Source: a virus
DNA length: 28,947 nucleotides
Strand: one strand, 5' to 3'
Virus record (IMG/VR): IMGVR_UViG_3300003690_000045
Location: 1 to 28,947 of that record
In this document: positions 1-6,530 of the stretch, one piece after another
How positions within the stretch are numbered: the first letter of the stretch is position 1
How the letters are laid out: every line of letters begins with the position of its first letter
Program-made: the position numbers and the translations under genes
The notes under the pieces: generated by a model
Database searches by the model: none
Told to the model about the DNA's origin: nothing
The model's input: the letters and a program-made list of their open reading frames with translations, nothing else

Positions 1-9
1 ATCTGCATA

Positions 10-813
10 TTACTTTGTCCTCCAATATCTATGGCCCCATACCCCATTTTCCATTCTAAATTTTTGAATGATTTTGCGTCTGGGGTATGCTTTTCTAAAG
101 AGGCTTAAGCCCACGTAAAGAGGGAGTTTTCCAGACTCACTCGGTATAAAAAAGCTCTGATCCACTTTTAAATCCACAAAAGGGGACTTAATTACTGCTC
201 GTGGTGGAGGGATAGGAATATTATCCTCAATAGTGAGTGTTTCGATAATAGATTCAATATTCCGTTGTGGCTTGGAATTTTTTCGTGGTTTAGTTGTTTG
301 GGTTTCCTTAGTTTTAAGCCATTCTTCTACCTCCTCTACTTTCCACCGCCTGAGTGATCCACCACGTTGTGTAGGGGTTCTCGGTAGTGGGTGAGAAGGG
401 GGGAACTGTTTCCTTTTTATTAACTTATACATTTTTGTACGAGCCATATCGCATAGCTCAGTAACTTCGTCTAGTGACAACCACTCACTCCCAATGTGTT
501 GACCTAGGGCGACCCCGTCGGTGGAGGTGGGTTTAGGGGGCGAGGGTTTAAAGAATCTTTCAGGCACAGTGCCTCCATTTTTTGCGTGGTCAATTAGATC
601 GCTACATTCGCCTCTTGTAAGTGTTCCTTCTTTTTGTTCCTTCCAAACTTTTTTGAAAACTTCTTGATAGACCTTTGGATCTTTTTTTCCTGCTCTTGAT
701 CGCTCTATTTCCTGACAAGCATACGCAAACGCCTTACACTGTCGGAAGGTTGCGGGTTCGGAAAAGTTTTTTTCAAATACTTTTTTGTCAATTACTTTTT
801 TGTCGATAGCCAT
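10..813 (-). CDS. AlpA-like HTH DNA-binding protein with extra N- and C-terminal phage domains
   Basis: Predicted DNA-binding regulator of 267 aa in three parts. Residues about 19-80 resemble a small phage module with an 'ATxxQ' start and an 'LTRGECSDLID' end. Residues 111-170 (WLSLDEVTEL ... RRWKVEEVEEWLK) look like the MerR/AlpA-type winged HTH found in phage excisionases and regulators, with the usual basic wing followed by 'W..EEV..W'. Residues 210-267 form a compact domain ending GHRYWRTK that is repeated in the 87-aa protein at 1529-1792. The ATG has GGAGG nine bases upstream. The gene follows a strong hairpin at 851-878, so it may be read at reduced level from the promoter at 1251-1279. 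A role as transcription regulator is inferred from the HTH; excisionase is possible, but no integrase is seen. Confidence 0.7.
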   Translation of the reverse strand: MAIDKKVIDKKVFEKNFSEPATFRQCKAFAYACQEIERSRAGKKDPKVYQEVFKKVWKEQKEGTLTRGECSDLIDHAKNGGTVPERFFKPSPPKPTSTDGVALGQHIGSEWLSLDEVTELCDMARTKMYKLIKRKQFPPSHPLPRTPTQRGGSLRRWKVEEVEEWLKTKETQTTKPRKNSKPQRNIESIIETLTIEDNIPIPPPRAVIKSPFVDLKVDQSFFIPSESGKLPLYVGLSLFRKAYPRRKIIQKFRMENGVWGHRYWRTK

Positions 814-850
814 TATTAAAGCCTCCCTTAACTAATGTGGTTTAGAAAGA

Positions 851-878
851 GAGCGCCCTTGAACCTGCAAGGGCGCTC
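851..878 (-). terminator. Hairpin terminator between two early genes
   Basis: A perfect 11-bp GC-rich inverted repeat (GAGCGCCCTTG at 851-861 and its complement at 868-878) encloses a 6-nt loop. On the minus strand it is followed by TCTTTCT. It lies just after the stop of the 102-aa gene and before the 267-aa gene, so it probably acts as a rho-independent terminator or attenuator. The T-run is interrupted, so termination may be partial. Confidence 0.75.
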
Positions 879-888
879 AAGGTTGGCA

Positions 889-1197
889 CTAAACCTTAGA
901 AAAGTACCCTTCCTCAGTCAGCCTTTTCGCATAGAACCTAAAGATTCTTAGCGGGTCCTGCCGCGTTGACAAAGCACCTTTCTTAACAGCCAAAGCAACC
1001 AAGTCCTGTGATGTAAAGGCATCGGATGCTAATTCATCCTTATTAGCTTCCATCACAGTAGTAATCAACGCCTTCATCTGCGGTGTCTTACACTCGGGGG
1101 CATTTTCGCTACCATTGAACTTGTACAAAGTCCTTACTGCACTTTTACCTGTTTTCGTAGGCTTTGGCACAGTTAACGTTACAACTTTATTTGTCAT
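889..1197 (-). CDS. Small early phage protein, unknown function
   Basis: A 102-aa protein I do not recognise. The N-terminal 35 residues are basic (VPKPTKTGKSAVRTLYKF). The C-terminal half (about 50-102) is predicted helical and ends AKRLTEEGYFSKV, which is reminiscent of a small winged-helix fold; this is a guess from the pattern only. The ATG is preceded by AGAAAGGAG at 1204-1212, the ribosome-binding site used all over this genome, and by a good promoter at 1251-1279. It is the first gene of its transcript and is followed by the hairpin at 851-878, so it may be strongly expressed early in infection. Confidence 0.75.
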   Translation of the reverse strand: MTNKVVTLTVPKPTKTGKSAVRTLYKFNGSENAPECKTPQMKALITTVMEANKDELASDAFTSQDLVALAVKKGALSTRQDPLRIFRFYAKRLTEEGYFSKV

Positions 1198-1250
1198 AAC
1201 TTTCTCCTTTCTTACTTGAAAAAATCTACCTTGTGGTAGAGCCAGCCTTT

Positions 1251-1279
1251 AATATACCTAAGAGTAACCCGAAAGTAAA
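1251..1279 (-). promoter_or_regulatory. Promoter P1 (TTTACTTT-type)
   Basis: Minus-strand -35 TTTACT (1274-1279) and -10 TATATT (1251-1256) are separated by 17 nt. The -35 continues as TTTACTTTC, the extended form shared with the sites at 3095-3123, 9498-9527 and 14866-14894. It drives the 102-aa gene. Confidence 0.7.
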
Positions 1280-1297
1280 CCAGTACCCCGAAACGGT

Positions 1298-1513
1298 TCA
1301 GCCTTGGTCTACGTAACTACGGGTAGGTCCATAAAGCAATTCATTAGCTTTATTTACAGTTTCCCATAAATCTTCTGTTCCTTGCTCTTGAGGCACGTTT
1401 TTCTCTACATAGGCTACAAGTTTTCCGAGTATTTTCTGACTCTTGGAAAACTCAATCACATACCCTTCCAAGTTTTTGATATAGAGGTCTTTGTCTAGTA
1501 CTTTACCACTCAT
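1298..1513 (-). CDS. Small hypothetical phage protein (71 aa)
   Basis: A 71-aa, probably helical, soluble protein with no motif I can name (starts MSGKVLDKDLYIKNLEG). It is the last gene of the block that begins with DUF932 at 3053. It follows the 87-aa gene after about 15 nt and ends just before promoter P1. No signal peptide or membrane segment is visible. It is called a gene because it fits the gapless same-strand arrangement and has phage-like composition; function unknown. Confidence 0.6.
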   Translation of the reverse strand: MSGKVLDKDLYIKNLEGYVIEFSKSQKILGKLVAYVEKNVPQEQGTEDLWETVNKANELLYGPTRSYVDQG

Positions 1514-1528
1514 GACTAGTTTCCTCTA

Positions 1529-1792
1529 TTAATCTTTTCGCCAAACTCTGACACCTGACACTTCATTCTCTAACCGATAGCGGATTAAAAAATGTCGTTC
1601 TGGTGTTTTCTTTTTACCATAAGTTCGAGTAGCCTGTGCTAACCGATTTTTCATACGGGTAGCATTGTCTTCCTCTTCTAATGGAAAAAAGAGCGAGTCG
1701 CCTACCTCCATTTCGGAGAAAACGGGGTATTTCATTCCCCCGCGTATGTCAGTAGGAAAAGGTATCCCTTTTTCGATTACTGGTGCTTCCAT
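1529..1792 (-). CDS. Stand-alone copy of the C-terminal domain of the AlpA-like regulator
   Basis: An 87-aa protein whose residues about 22-86 (YPVFSEMEVGDSLFFP ... IRYRLENEVSGVRVWRKD) follow the same pattern as residues 210-267 of the 267-aa regulator: an F/V pair, an acidic 'VGDS/VDQS' turn, 'FFxP', a basic helix, then a closing strand ending in RVWR/RYWR. This small domain is common in phage genomes as I remember it; its function is not known to me. Its start overlaps the stop of the upstream gene by one base (TAATG), so it is translationally coupled within the DUF932 block. Confidence 0.65.
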   Translation of the reverse strand: MEAPVIEKGIPFPTDIRGGMKYPVFSEMEVGDSLFFPLEEEDNATRMKNRLAQATRTYGKKKTPERHFLIRYRLENEVSGVRVWRKD

Positions 1793-2025
1793 TAGTGGAC
1801 CTCCTTTATATCAGTAAAGGTAACTATGTCGTTTTCCTCTAAGTAGTTTTTCCAAAACATTATAATTAGCTCTGGATCATCCACCCCTGTCAGTTCTTGA
1901 CATCCCTGTGCAATCATGGTGTCCGACACAACACGAGCCAGCTCCTCGTTAGCTGACTCGTGAAGTGAAGCCCAAATCATACCCAAGACTTCTGCGTCTA
2001 TTTTGTATACTTTGGGATTTTTCAT
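1792..2025 (-). CDS. Small acidic hypothetical phage protein (77 aa)
   Basis: A 77-aa acidic protein (MKNPKVYKIDAEVLGMIWAS...) with a helical look and no recognisable motif. Both ends are coupled by one-base TAATG overlaps: its ATG uses the last base of the DUF932 stop at 2025, and its stop overlaps the ATG of the 87-aa gene at 1792. That strict coupling supports it as a real gene made together with its neighbours. Function unknown. Confidence 0.65.
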   Translation of the reverse strand: MKNPKVYKIDAEVLGMIWASLHESANEELARVVSDTMIAQGCQELTGVDDPELIIMFWKNYLEENDIVTFTDIKEVH

Positions 2026-3053
2026 TAGGCTGCTCTTTTTAGAGCAAGCTCCAACGCTTTGCCCTTACGATTAGCTGCTGCGCCGAACCATGAACTATGT
2101 AGAGCATTACCTTCGTTTTGTGACTCACGCAGATGGTCTTCTACATAAGTAACTGCGTTTAATGCCCCCCACCATGTGCCTTTAGCAGATTTCAAGTTTG
2201 CTCCTGGACTGTATTCCATAGCATCCACTACTAACGAAGGAAACTTATTCAGTTTGTCCTTCAAAGGCTCCTGTATACCAATAGCCTTACCTTCTTCACG
2301 TAGGCGTTGCTCGTTACGGTACTCAGCGATCATTATAGGCTGGTATATTTCACCTACATAATCAAGCACTTCGGAGTGTTTGGCTTTCTTATTAGAAAGT
2401 AGCGTTGCAGCTTCTTTAAACTTAGTCATTTGTTCTGCGGAGAGACCTAAGGCTTCTTCTGCAGCTTCAATAACTTCGTCACCAAACTCTCTAACGTGAG
2501 GCATCCGGAAAGATGTTGTTCCATCTTGTCGTAGAGCCATTGTCATTGTGTTATTGCACACAACTCTAACAGGGGTTACCTTGATGGTCATAGACCTACC
2601 AACAATATGCGGTTGGTCAATTAAAAGATAACCTTTAATTAGGTCGCCACCCACTAACTCGAAATCCTCCGAGATTTTGGCTAACCCCCAAATTTCACCG
2701 CCATTCTTTAAGCTTCCTGCAGTTTCCATAGTCATATGGCCTGCTTCGGTAAAGCGTTTGAAAAACTTAAAGATGTCTGAGTTTTGAATAGGTATATAGT
2801 CCCTACCGCAATGGCTCAGTATTCGGTTATCAGAATCACGAACGATGTGGAAAGTATTCTCCGCTTGGATAAGACCTACATCTTCGCTCCACTCAGGCGC
2901 GTCTAAGGTATAGCTTGGACGTTTACTAACAGTCCAATTTAACTTAGCAGCTTCCTGCATTTCTAATGGTGTTAGGTTGGGATCAACTTCGACACCTAGT
3001 CCATGCCAAGGTTTTTCTCCAGCCCAAGCTATTGTTTCAACTTCGTGGGACAC
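2025..3053 (-). CDS. DUF932 phage/plasmid-like protein
   Basis: A 342-aa member of the DUF932 family (phage/plasmid-like protein). The diagnostic start is visible: residues 16-20 are WHGLG after an AWAGEKP segment, followed by the LNWTVSKRPSY strand and the conserved middle VTPVRVVCNNTMTMAL. The family is widespread in phages and plasmids; its biochemical role is not established, and it is often placed near recombination and replication genes. The start is GTG at 3053, chosen because AGAAAGGAG (3060-3068) lies six bases upstream and no better start is nearby. It is the first gene of a block driven by promoter P2 (3095-3123), with three small coupled genes after it. Confidence 0.88.
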   Translation of the reverse strand: MSHEVETIAWAGEKPWHGLGVEVDPNLTPLEMQEAAKLNWTVSKRPSYTLDAPEWSEDVGLIQAENTFHIVRDSDNRILSHCGRDYIPIQNSDIFKFFKRFTEAGHMTMETAGSLKNGGEIWGLAKISEDFELVGGDLIKGYLLIDQPHIVGRSMTIKVTPVRVVCNNTMTMALRQDGTTSFRMPHVREFGDEVIEAAEEALGLSAEQMTKFKEAATLLSNKKAKHSEVLDYVGEIYQPIMIAEYRNEQRLREEGKAIGIQEPLKDKLNKFPSLVVDAMEYSPGANLKSAKGTWWGALNAVTYVEDHLRESQNEGNALHSSWFGAAANRKGKALELALKRAA

Positions 3054-3059
3054 CTAGTT

Positions 3060-3068
3060 CTCCTTTCT
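3060..3068 (-). promoter_or_regulatory. Ribosome-binding site fixing a GTG start
   Basis: AGAAAGGAG six bases before the GTG at 3053. The same nine bases occur exactly at 1204-1212, 5941-5949, 6537-6545, 13148-13156, 14518-14526 and 14838-14846, so it is the genome's standard strong site. Confidence 0.8.
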
Positions 3069-3070
3069 AT

Positions 3071-3091
3071 CGTAGTAAAATTACTACTACG
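3071..3091 (-). promoter_or_regulatory. Inverted repeat at the P2 transcription start
   Basis: CGTAGTA (3071-3077) and TACTACG (3085-3091) form a 7-bp inverted repeat; an alternative pairing GTAGTA/TACTAC leaves a 4-nt loop. It sits immediately downstream of the P2 -10 box, where an operator or a 5'-UTR hairpin would be, just before the ribosome-binding site of the DUF932 gene. Which of the two it is cannot be told from sequence. Confidence 0.5.
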
Positions 3092-3094
3092 GCC

Positions 3095-3123
3095 ATTATA
3101 AAGTTCAAACTTACGAAAGTAAA
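3095..3123 (-). promoter_or_regulatory. Promoter P2 (TTTACTTT-type)
   Basis: Minus-strand -35 TTTACT (3118-3123), 17-nt spacer, -10 TATAAT (3095-3100), a perfect -10. The -35 lies inside the last codons of the VRR-NUC gene. It drives the DUF932 block. Confidence 0.75.
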
Positions 3124-3500
3124 GCAGTAGCCAGAGCTTTCCAGTCGTAGGGAATGGCCAATGTTAGAAGAGCATTAGAGCTATAGCCCCCCTTGACCAG
3201 ATCTTTTATCCCTGTGAGACTGTCTATATGGAAAAGTTTAATCTCATTGTTTTTTCTGACCATTACAAATACTTGCCCACCGTGTGAGGCTCGTTTAGCT
3301 AACCATGAGATTTGCATGGGGCGTAGAGTCAGTTTATTTCCTGAGTGTATTTCTTTTAGTTCTATCCAGAATTCTTTGCCCTTACTACACCCGTTAACAT
3401 CAGGAATTCCTGCACCTGTCATTCCTGTTTCAATCCTTTGGAGATGTATGTTGGGTAGATTTTCCCTTAACAGTAACCACAGATTCTTTTCTTTTGCCAT
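3111..3500 (-). CDS. VRR-NUC-like nuclease (PD-(D/E)XK fold)
   Basis: A 129-aa predicted endonuclease of the VRR-NUC type within the restriction-endonuclease fold. The catalytic signature is in order: GIPDV with Asp34, then WIELK with Glu47 and Lys49, then Gln63 in the 'LRPMQISW' helix, followed by the GGQVFVMVR strand typical of the family. Phage members are short stand-alone versions and probably cut branched or damaged DNA during replication, recombination or packaging. The ATG has only a weak ribosome-binding site (ATCCTTAAAAC), unlike its neighbours, and is preceded by a 198-base gap. The last codons overlap promoter P2. Confidence 0.85.
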   Translation of the reverse strand: MAKEKNLWLLLRENLPNIHLQRIETGMTGAGIPDVNGCSKGKEFWIELKEIHSGNKLTLRPMQISWLAKRASHGGQVFVMVRKNNEIKLFHIDSLTGIKDLVKGGYSSNALLTLAIPYDWKALATALLS

Positions 3501-3698
3501 GTTTTAAGGATCGAAATTAGTTTCGAGGAGCTATATCACTTGTTTGGGAGTAAAATCGAACAAATCCCGTATAAGCTAATCTATAAGCGTCTCTGGGGTT
3601 TTATATAAATCCGAACCCTTACCCTTACCTACTAGTTGATCGTTTAACCTGCAGCGTCTGGTAAAGCGTATTCCTTGAAAAATCTATATTTTTATAGT
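3501..3698. other. Non-coding gap upstream of the VRR-NUC gene
   Basis: A 198-base gap, unusual in this compact half. It holds a short inverted repeat CGAAA/TTTCG (3512-3525) and the terminator-like hairpin at 3684-3697. I see no convincing promoter of the TTTACTTT type and no tRNA: GTTCGA-like T-arm words occur but have no matching stems. It could contain a promoter for the VRR-NUC gene or a small RNA, but I cannot show either. Confidence 0.5.
3684..3697 (-). terminator. AT-rich hairpin with T-run at the end of the polymerase operon
   Basis: On the minus strand CTATA-AAAA-TATAG is followed by ATTTTT, right after the stop of the 112-aa HTH gene. The stem is only 5 bp and AT-rich, so it is a weak rho-independent terminator candidate, but its position at the end of a long same-strand block fits. 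Confidence 0.45.
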
Positions 3699-4037
3699 TT
3701 ACCAGTCCCATCCTGTGTGCGGAGCTGTTTTTTGATTATTTGAGATTAATTTGATCTCATTCTCACCCAACCATTCATTAAACGCTCTTTGTGTTTGATT
3801 AACATCGGAGTAGAGTTCCTTGAACTCTGACCATTTATTACGAGCTTTTTGCACTCCGTAGTAATAATCACCACTACCCAGTTTGCAACGTGTAATTATT
3901 TGCCACATACGTTGCTTGGTAACATCGTATTCTTTTCCGAGTTGTTCCAGTGTGGTGTTTGAATCACTCCATTGACTATACATGGCTCTATATCTAATGG
4001 AGTTTTCTTTTGCTTTTTGTTGAGAAATTCCTTTCAT
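3699..4037 (-). CDS. HTH protein resembling sigma region 4
   Basis: A 112-aa protein with a clear helix-turn-helix at about residues 28-52 (TTLEQLGKEYDVTKQRMWQI), close to the pattern of sigma-70 region 4 and related HTHs ('tLeelG..ygvsr.Rv.QI'). Flanks are basic and the C-terminus is Trp-rich (GWDW). It probably binds DNA as a small regulator; a sigma-like role is possible but there is no region 2 here. Its ATG overlaps the DNA polymerase stop in ATGA (4034-4037), so it is made together with polymerase, and it is the last gene of that operon. Confidence 0.7.
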   Translation of the reverse strand: MKGISQQKAKENSIRYRAMYSQWSDSNTTLEQLGKEYDVTKQRMWQIITRCKLGSGDYYYGVQKARNKWSEFKELYSDVNQTQRAFNEWLGENEIKLISNNQKTAPHTGWDW

Positions 4038-5902
4038 GTCTTTACTTCCTTTATTTCACCCCAAGACGCTCCTAGTTCTTGATCCACCAATAGAGGGATA
4101 GCAAGTTTGACACAATTCTCCATTATTCTTTTTACTGTGTTAGCTTGTTCTGTACTTTCTATTGAAATATCAACTTCATCATGAACCTGTAAATGAGGGA
4201 CTATTCCCTCCTTCCACAAATCTATCATCGCTATCTTGGTCATATCAGCAGCTGACCCTTGTATCAGACGATTGAGTGCTTTATATGTGTATGACCTTTT
4301 CAGACCATTTCCATATTTTTCTTTCGCCTCTTTTAATGGTAAAGGGGGAGACCTTTCGTATCTACTCTCCCATAGATTAAAACGACACCGTCTACCCGCA
4401 AATGTTTTAATGTAGCCACGCTCCATAGCTACTCGTGCACACTGATCTTGTAGAGCTCGAATAAAGGGAACTTTAGCGTGGTATTGTTCAAATAGTTCTT
4501 CTGCTTCATTATCCTTTAGCCCTAATTCTTTAATCAGTTTTTCCTTGCCCATTCCATAGCTTAATCCTAAGTTAATCGTTTTAGCTTGTTTGCGTGGGAT
4601 ATTTGCCATATCTGCAACAATTTGATGAAAGTCAGCTGCGTCCTCAGTGTAGAGAGCTACGGCTTCTTTTGCTCCGGTAAGGTTCATTTGATGAGCGTAA
4701 TGAACTATGAGTCTGGGTTCTTGTTGAGAGTAATCGAATACTCCCCATTGGCAACCTTCCTCTGGAATAAATAAGGATCGAATTAGATTACCTATTTCTG
4801 GGTCACGTGCAGGAACTTGTTGTAGATTAGGGTTGCTATAACTAAACCGACCACTAACTGTTCCCCCACGATCATTACGCATGGGGTGAGCTTCAGCGTG
4901 AATTCTACCATTAAAAGTATGGTTCATTATCATTTTATCAATGAACGTAGTTCTAGCCTTATTAAGTTTTCTTGCTCGTACAATCAACTGAGGAAGCTCA
5001 TGTTCCTGTTTCTCTAGCCAATCCCTTTGAAAACTAGCCATACCTTTCTCGGTCCTTGGGAACCATAGATTATTCTTCTCAAAAATCTTTTGTAGAGAAG
5101 CGTTAGCCCATAGATTCACATCATTGCCATACTTACGCTTTATCTCCACCTGTATTTTTTGTTCTTCCGTAGATAATTGTTTACTAACCACCTCTGCTTT
5201 TTCTTCATCTACTCTAACCCCTCTCCATCGCATCTCTAATAGGAGAGGTATTAACTCAGATTCCATTTCAAGTATTTTTTCTAGACCCTGTTCCGCTATT
5301 TCTAGCTTCAACTTATTCCATAGCTTTAACGTTAATGCTGCATCTTGCTCACCATAAGGTCCAACATATTTGGCGTGGAGCTTATACATTTCAGACTTCG
5401 GATTGATACCAAAAGCCAAAGCTGCATCTTGTAATAAAGATTCATCCTTCTTTTCATCACAATAAACAAGCCCTAAATTATCAAGTGAATAAGAGAACCT
5501 ATTTTCATTGATTAAAGGAGCAGCAATGATGGTATCGAGTATTTTGCCCTTGACAGTGATCCCTTCTCTCCGCAACCATCCTACGTCATAGAGTGCGTTA
5601 TGGAATATAACGTCTCGTTTTGTAGAGCTAAGTAGATTAGTTAGCCAACGTAAAACCATGCCTTCATCTAAGTTACCTCCCCCTTCATGACGAATAGGAA
5701 AATAACCAGTCCAGTCTTTTGTTGCTACTCCTACGCCAACCACATGACCACGACTTGTAGCCCATCCTGGACCACAAGTCGTGAGATAAGGGTCATAAGT
5801 TTCCAAGTCTATAGCTATAGTTTCTGTCTCAGAAAACTGAGGAAAAACGTCAGGTACCGACCAAGAACTTTTGGGAGCAAACAAGGTGTTTTGTAGGCTC
5901 AT
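4034..5902 (-). CDS. Family A DNA polymerase with 3'-5' exonuclease domain
   Basis: Phage replicative DNA polymerase, 622 aa, lacking the 5'-3' exonuclease of bacterial Pol I. Exonuclease domain: Exo I DLE (Asp32, Glu34), Exo II HNALYD (Asp106), Exo III YGEQD (Tyr183, Asp187). Polymerase domain: TVSGRFSYSNPNLQQVP near 348-364, motif A DYSQQE (Asp390, Glu395), motif B RKQAKTINLGLSYG (437-450), motif C VHDEV (His574-Glu576). The motif B residue equivalent to E. coli Phe762 is Leu445. The ATG has no Shine-Dalgarno of its own; the nearest AGAAAGGAG serves a 10-codon leader (5899-5931) whose stop overlaps the polymerase ATG. The stop overlaps the next gene (ATGA). Confidence 0.97.
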   Translation of the reverse strand: MSLQNTLFAPKSSWSVPDVFPQFSETETIAIDLETYDPYLTTCGPGWATSRGHVVGVGVATKDWTGYFPIRHEGGGNLDEGMVLRWLTNLLSSTKRDVIFHNALYDVGWLRREGITVKGKILDTIIAAPLINENRFSYSLDNLGLVYCDEKKDESLLQDAALAFGINPKSEMYKLHAKYVGPYGEQDAALTLKLWNKLKLEIAEQGLEKILEMESELIPLLLEMRWRGVRVDEEKAEVVSKQLSTEEQKIQVEIKRKYGNDVNLWANASLQKIFEKNNLWFPRTEKGMASFQRDWLEKQEHELPQLIVRARKLNKARTTFIDKMIMNHTFNGRIHAEAHPMRNDRGGTVSGRFSYSNPNLQQVPARDPEIGNLIRSLFIPEEGCQWGVFDYSQQEPRLIVHYAHQMNLTGAKEAVALYTEDAADFHQIVADMANIPRKQAKTINLGLSYGMGKEKLIKELGLKDNEAEELFEQYHAKVPFIRALQDQCARVAMERGYIKTFAGRRCRFNLWESRYERSPPLPLKEAKEKYGNGLKRSYTYKALNRLIQGSAADMTKIAMIDLWKEGIVPHLQVHDEVDISIESTEQANTVKRIMENCVKLAIPLLVDQELGASWGEIKEVKT

Positions 5903-5931
5903 CTTTTCTTTTTGTTTTTGATGTAGTACAT
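5899..5931 (-). CDS. 10-aa leader peptide coupled to DNA polymerase
   Basis: A tiny reading frame, ATG at 5931 to TGA at 5899, encoding MYYIKNKKKR. It has the standard AGAAAGGAG (5941-5949) nine bases upstream, while the polymerase ATG at 5902 has none and lies more than 35 bases from that site. The leader's TGA overlaps the polymerase ATG as ATGA, the same coupling used by true neighbouring genes here. Ribosomes therefore most likely reach the polymerase by re-initiating after the leader, which would set its level low. The peptide is very basic. No expression evidence can be seen from sequence. Confidence 0.55.
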   Translation of the reverse strand: MYYIKNKKKR

Positions 5932-5947
5932 CTTTATATTCTCCTTT

Positions 5948-6193
5948 CTATGGCCTTATGTGCCTATATTTCGGCTTTTTGTTTTTTGTGCTTTTACCTT
6001 TTGGTTTTTTCGTAGATTTCTTTTTAGCAGGCTTCTCAACAGTTACCACACCACGCTCAACAGCATCGTCAAGAGACTTTAAAGAGACCGCTGCTTTCTC
6101 CATTTCTTCTTCAAGAATTTTCTCCTTGCTTTTGACATACGTTACCTCATCGACTTTATTAAAGAGTTTAGTTAACTTTTTCCACCAGCCCAT
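5948..6193 (-). CDS. Small lysine-rich protein, unknown function
   Basis: An 81-aa protein with an amphipathic, charged N-terminal half (MGWWKKLTKLFNKVDEV...) and a C-terminal tail of about 30 residues made mostly of Lys, Pro, Ser and Thr (KPAKKKSTKKPKGK). The tail suggests nucleic-acid binding or a disordered linker; no family is recognised. It begins a few bases after the DUF1599-like gene stop and ends right at the ribosome-binding site of the polymerase leader. Co-expression with the polymerase suggests an accessory replication role, which is inference only. Confidence 0.65.
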   Translation of the reverse strand: MGWWKKLTKLFNKVDEVTYVKSKEKILEEEMEKAAVSLKSLDDAVERGVVTVEKPAKKKSTKKPKGKSTKNKKPKYRHIRP

Positions 6194-6194
6194 A

Positions 6195-6530
6195 TCAGTC
6201 CTCCTCTCTTTCTATGTTAGATAGTTCATCTTCAATTTCTGCAGCAGTGTTGGTTAAGATAAAATCCTCTACCAATAGTAGGTATCTACGTAAGTCTCTG
6301 ATATCATCGAGTAGACCGGCTTCGCCTTTGTAGACTTCACCAGCTTCAAATACATTCCAACCATGTTTCTCAGATTGATGTTCAATCCTATCAAACTTAC
6401 GTGCTAACATCATGAAGGCTCCAATACCTCCACGACGCCTCCAAGAGTCCCCATAAGACGATTGGGCTCGACTAAGCGCCTCTAAGTCTTTCTGAGCGAT
6501 CCCTTTTATGTTTTCCCAGTTAGATACCAT
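6195..6530 (-). CDS. DUF1599/Nmad1-like nucleotide-modification-associated protein
   Basis: A 111-aa protein starting at ATG 6530, chosen because AGAAAGGAG (6537-6545) lies six bases upstream; an earlier in-frame start would lengthen the overlap with the preceding gene. Residues 25-50 (SSYGDSWRRRGGIGAF, then ARKFDRIE) match the 'YG.sW...g....K..Ri' layout of small phage proteins of the DUF1599 (nucleotide modification associated domain 1) type, and 70-84 (EAGLLDDIRDLRRYL) is a conserved helix. The family has been linked by context to base modification; the activity is unknown. It overlaps the thymidylate-synthase homologue by 11 bases. Assignment to DUF1599 is from pattern memory and moderate. 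Confidence 0.6.
   Translation of the reverse strand: MVSNWENIKGIAQKDLEALSRAQSSYGDSWRRRGGIGAFMMLARKFDRIEHQSEKHGWNVFEAGEVYKGEAGLLDDIRDLRRYLLLVEDFILTNTAAEIEDELSNIEREED

Noticed and set aside
3520-3640. tRNA-like GTTCGA and GGTTCGG words on the minus strand
   Set aside because: The T-arm stems do not pair, and no matching acceptor or anticodon arms could be found around either word.
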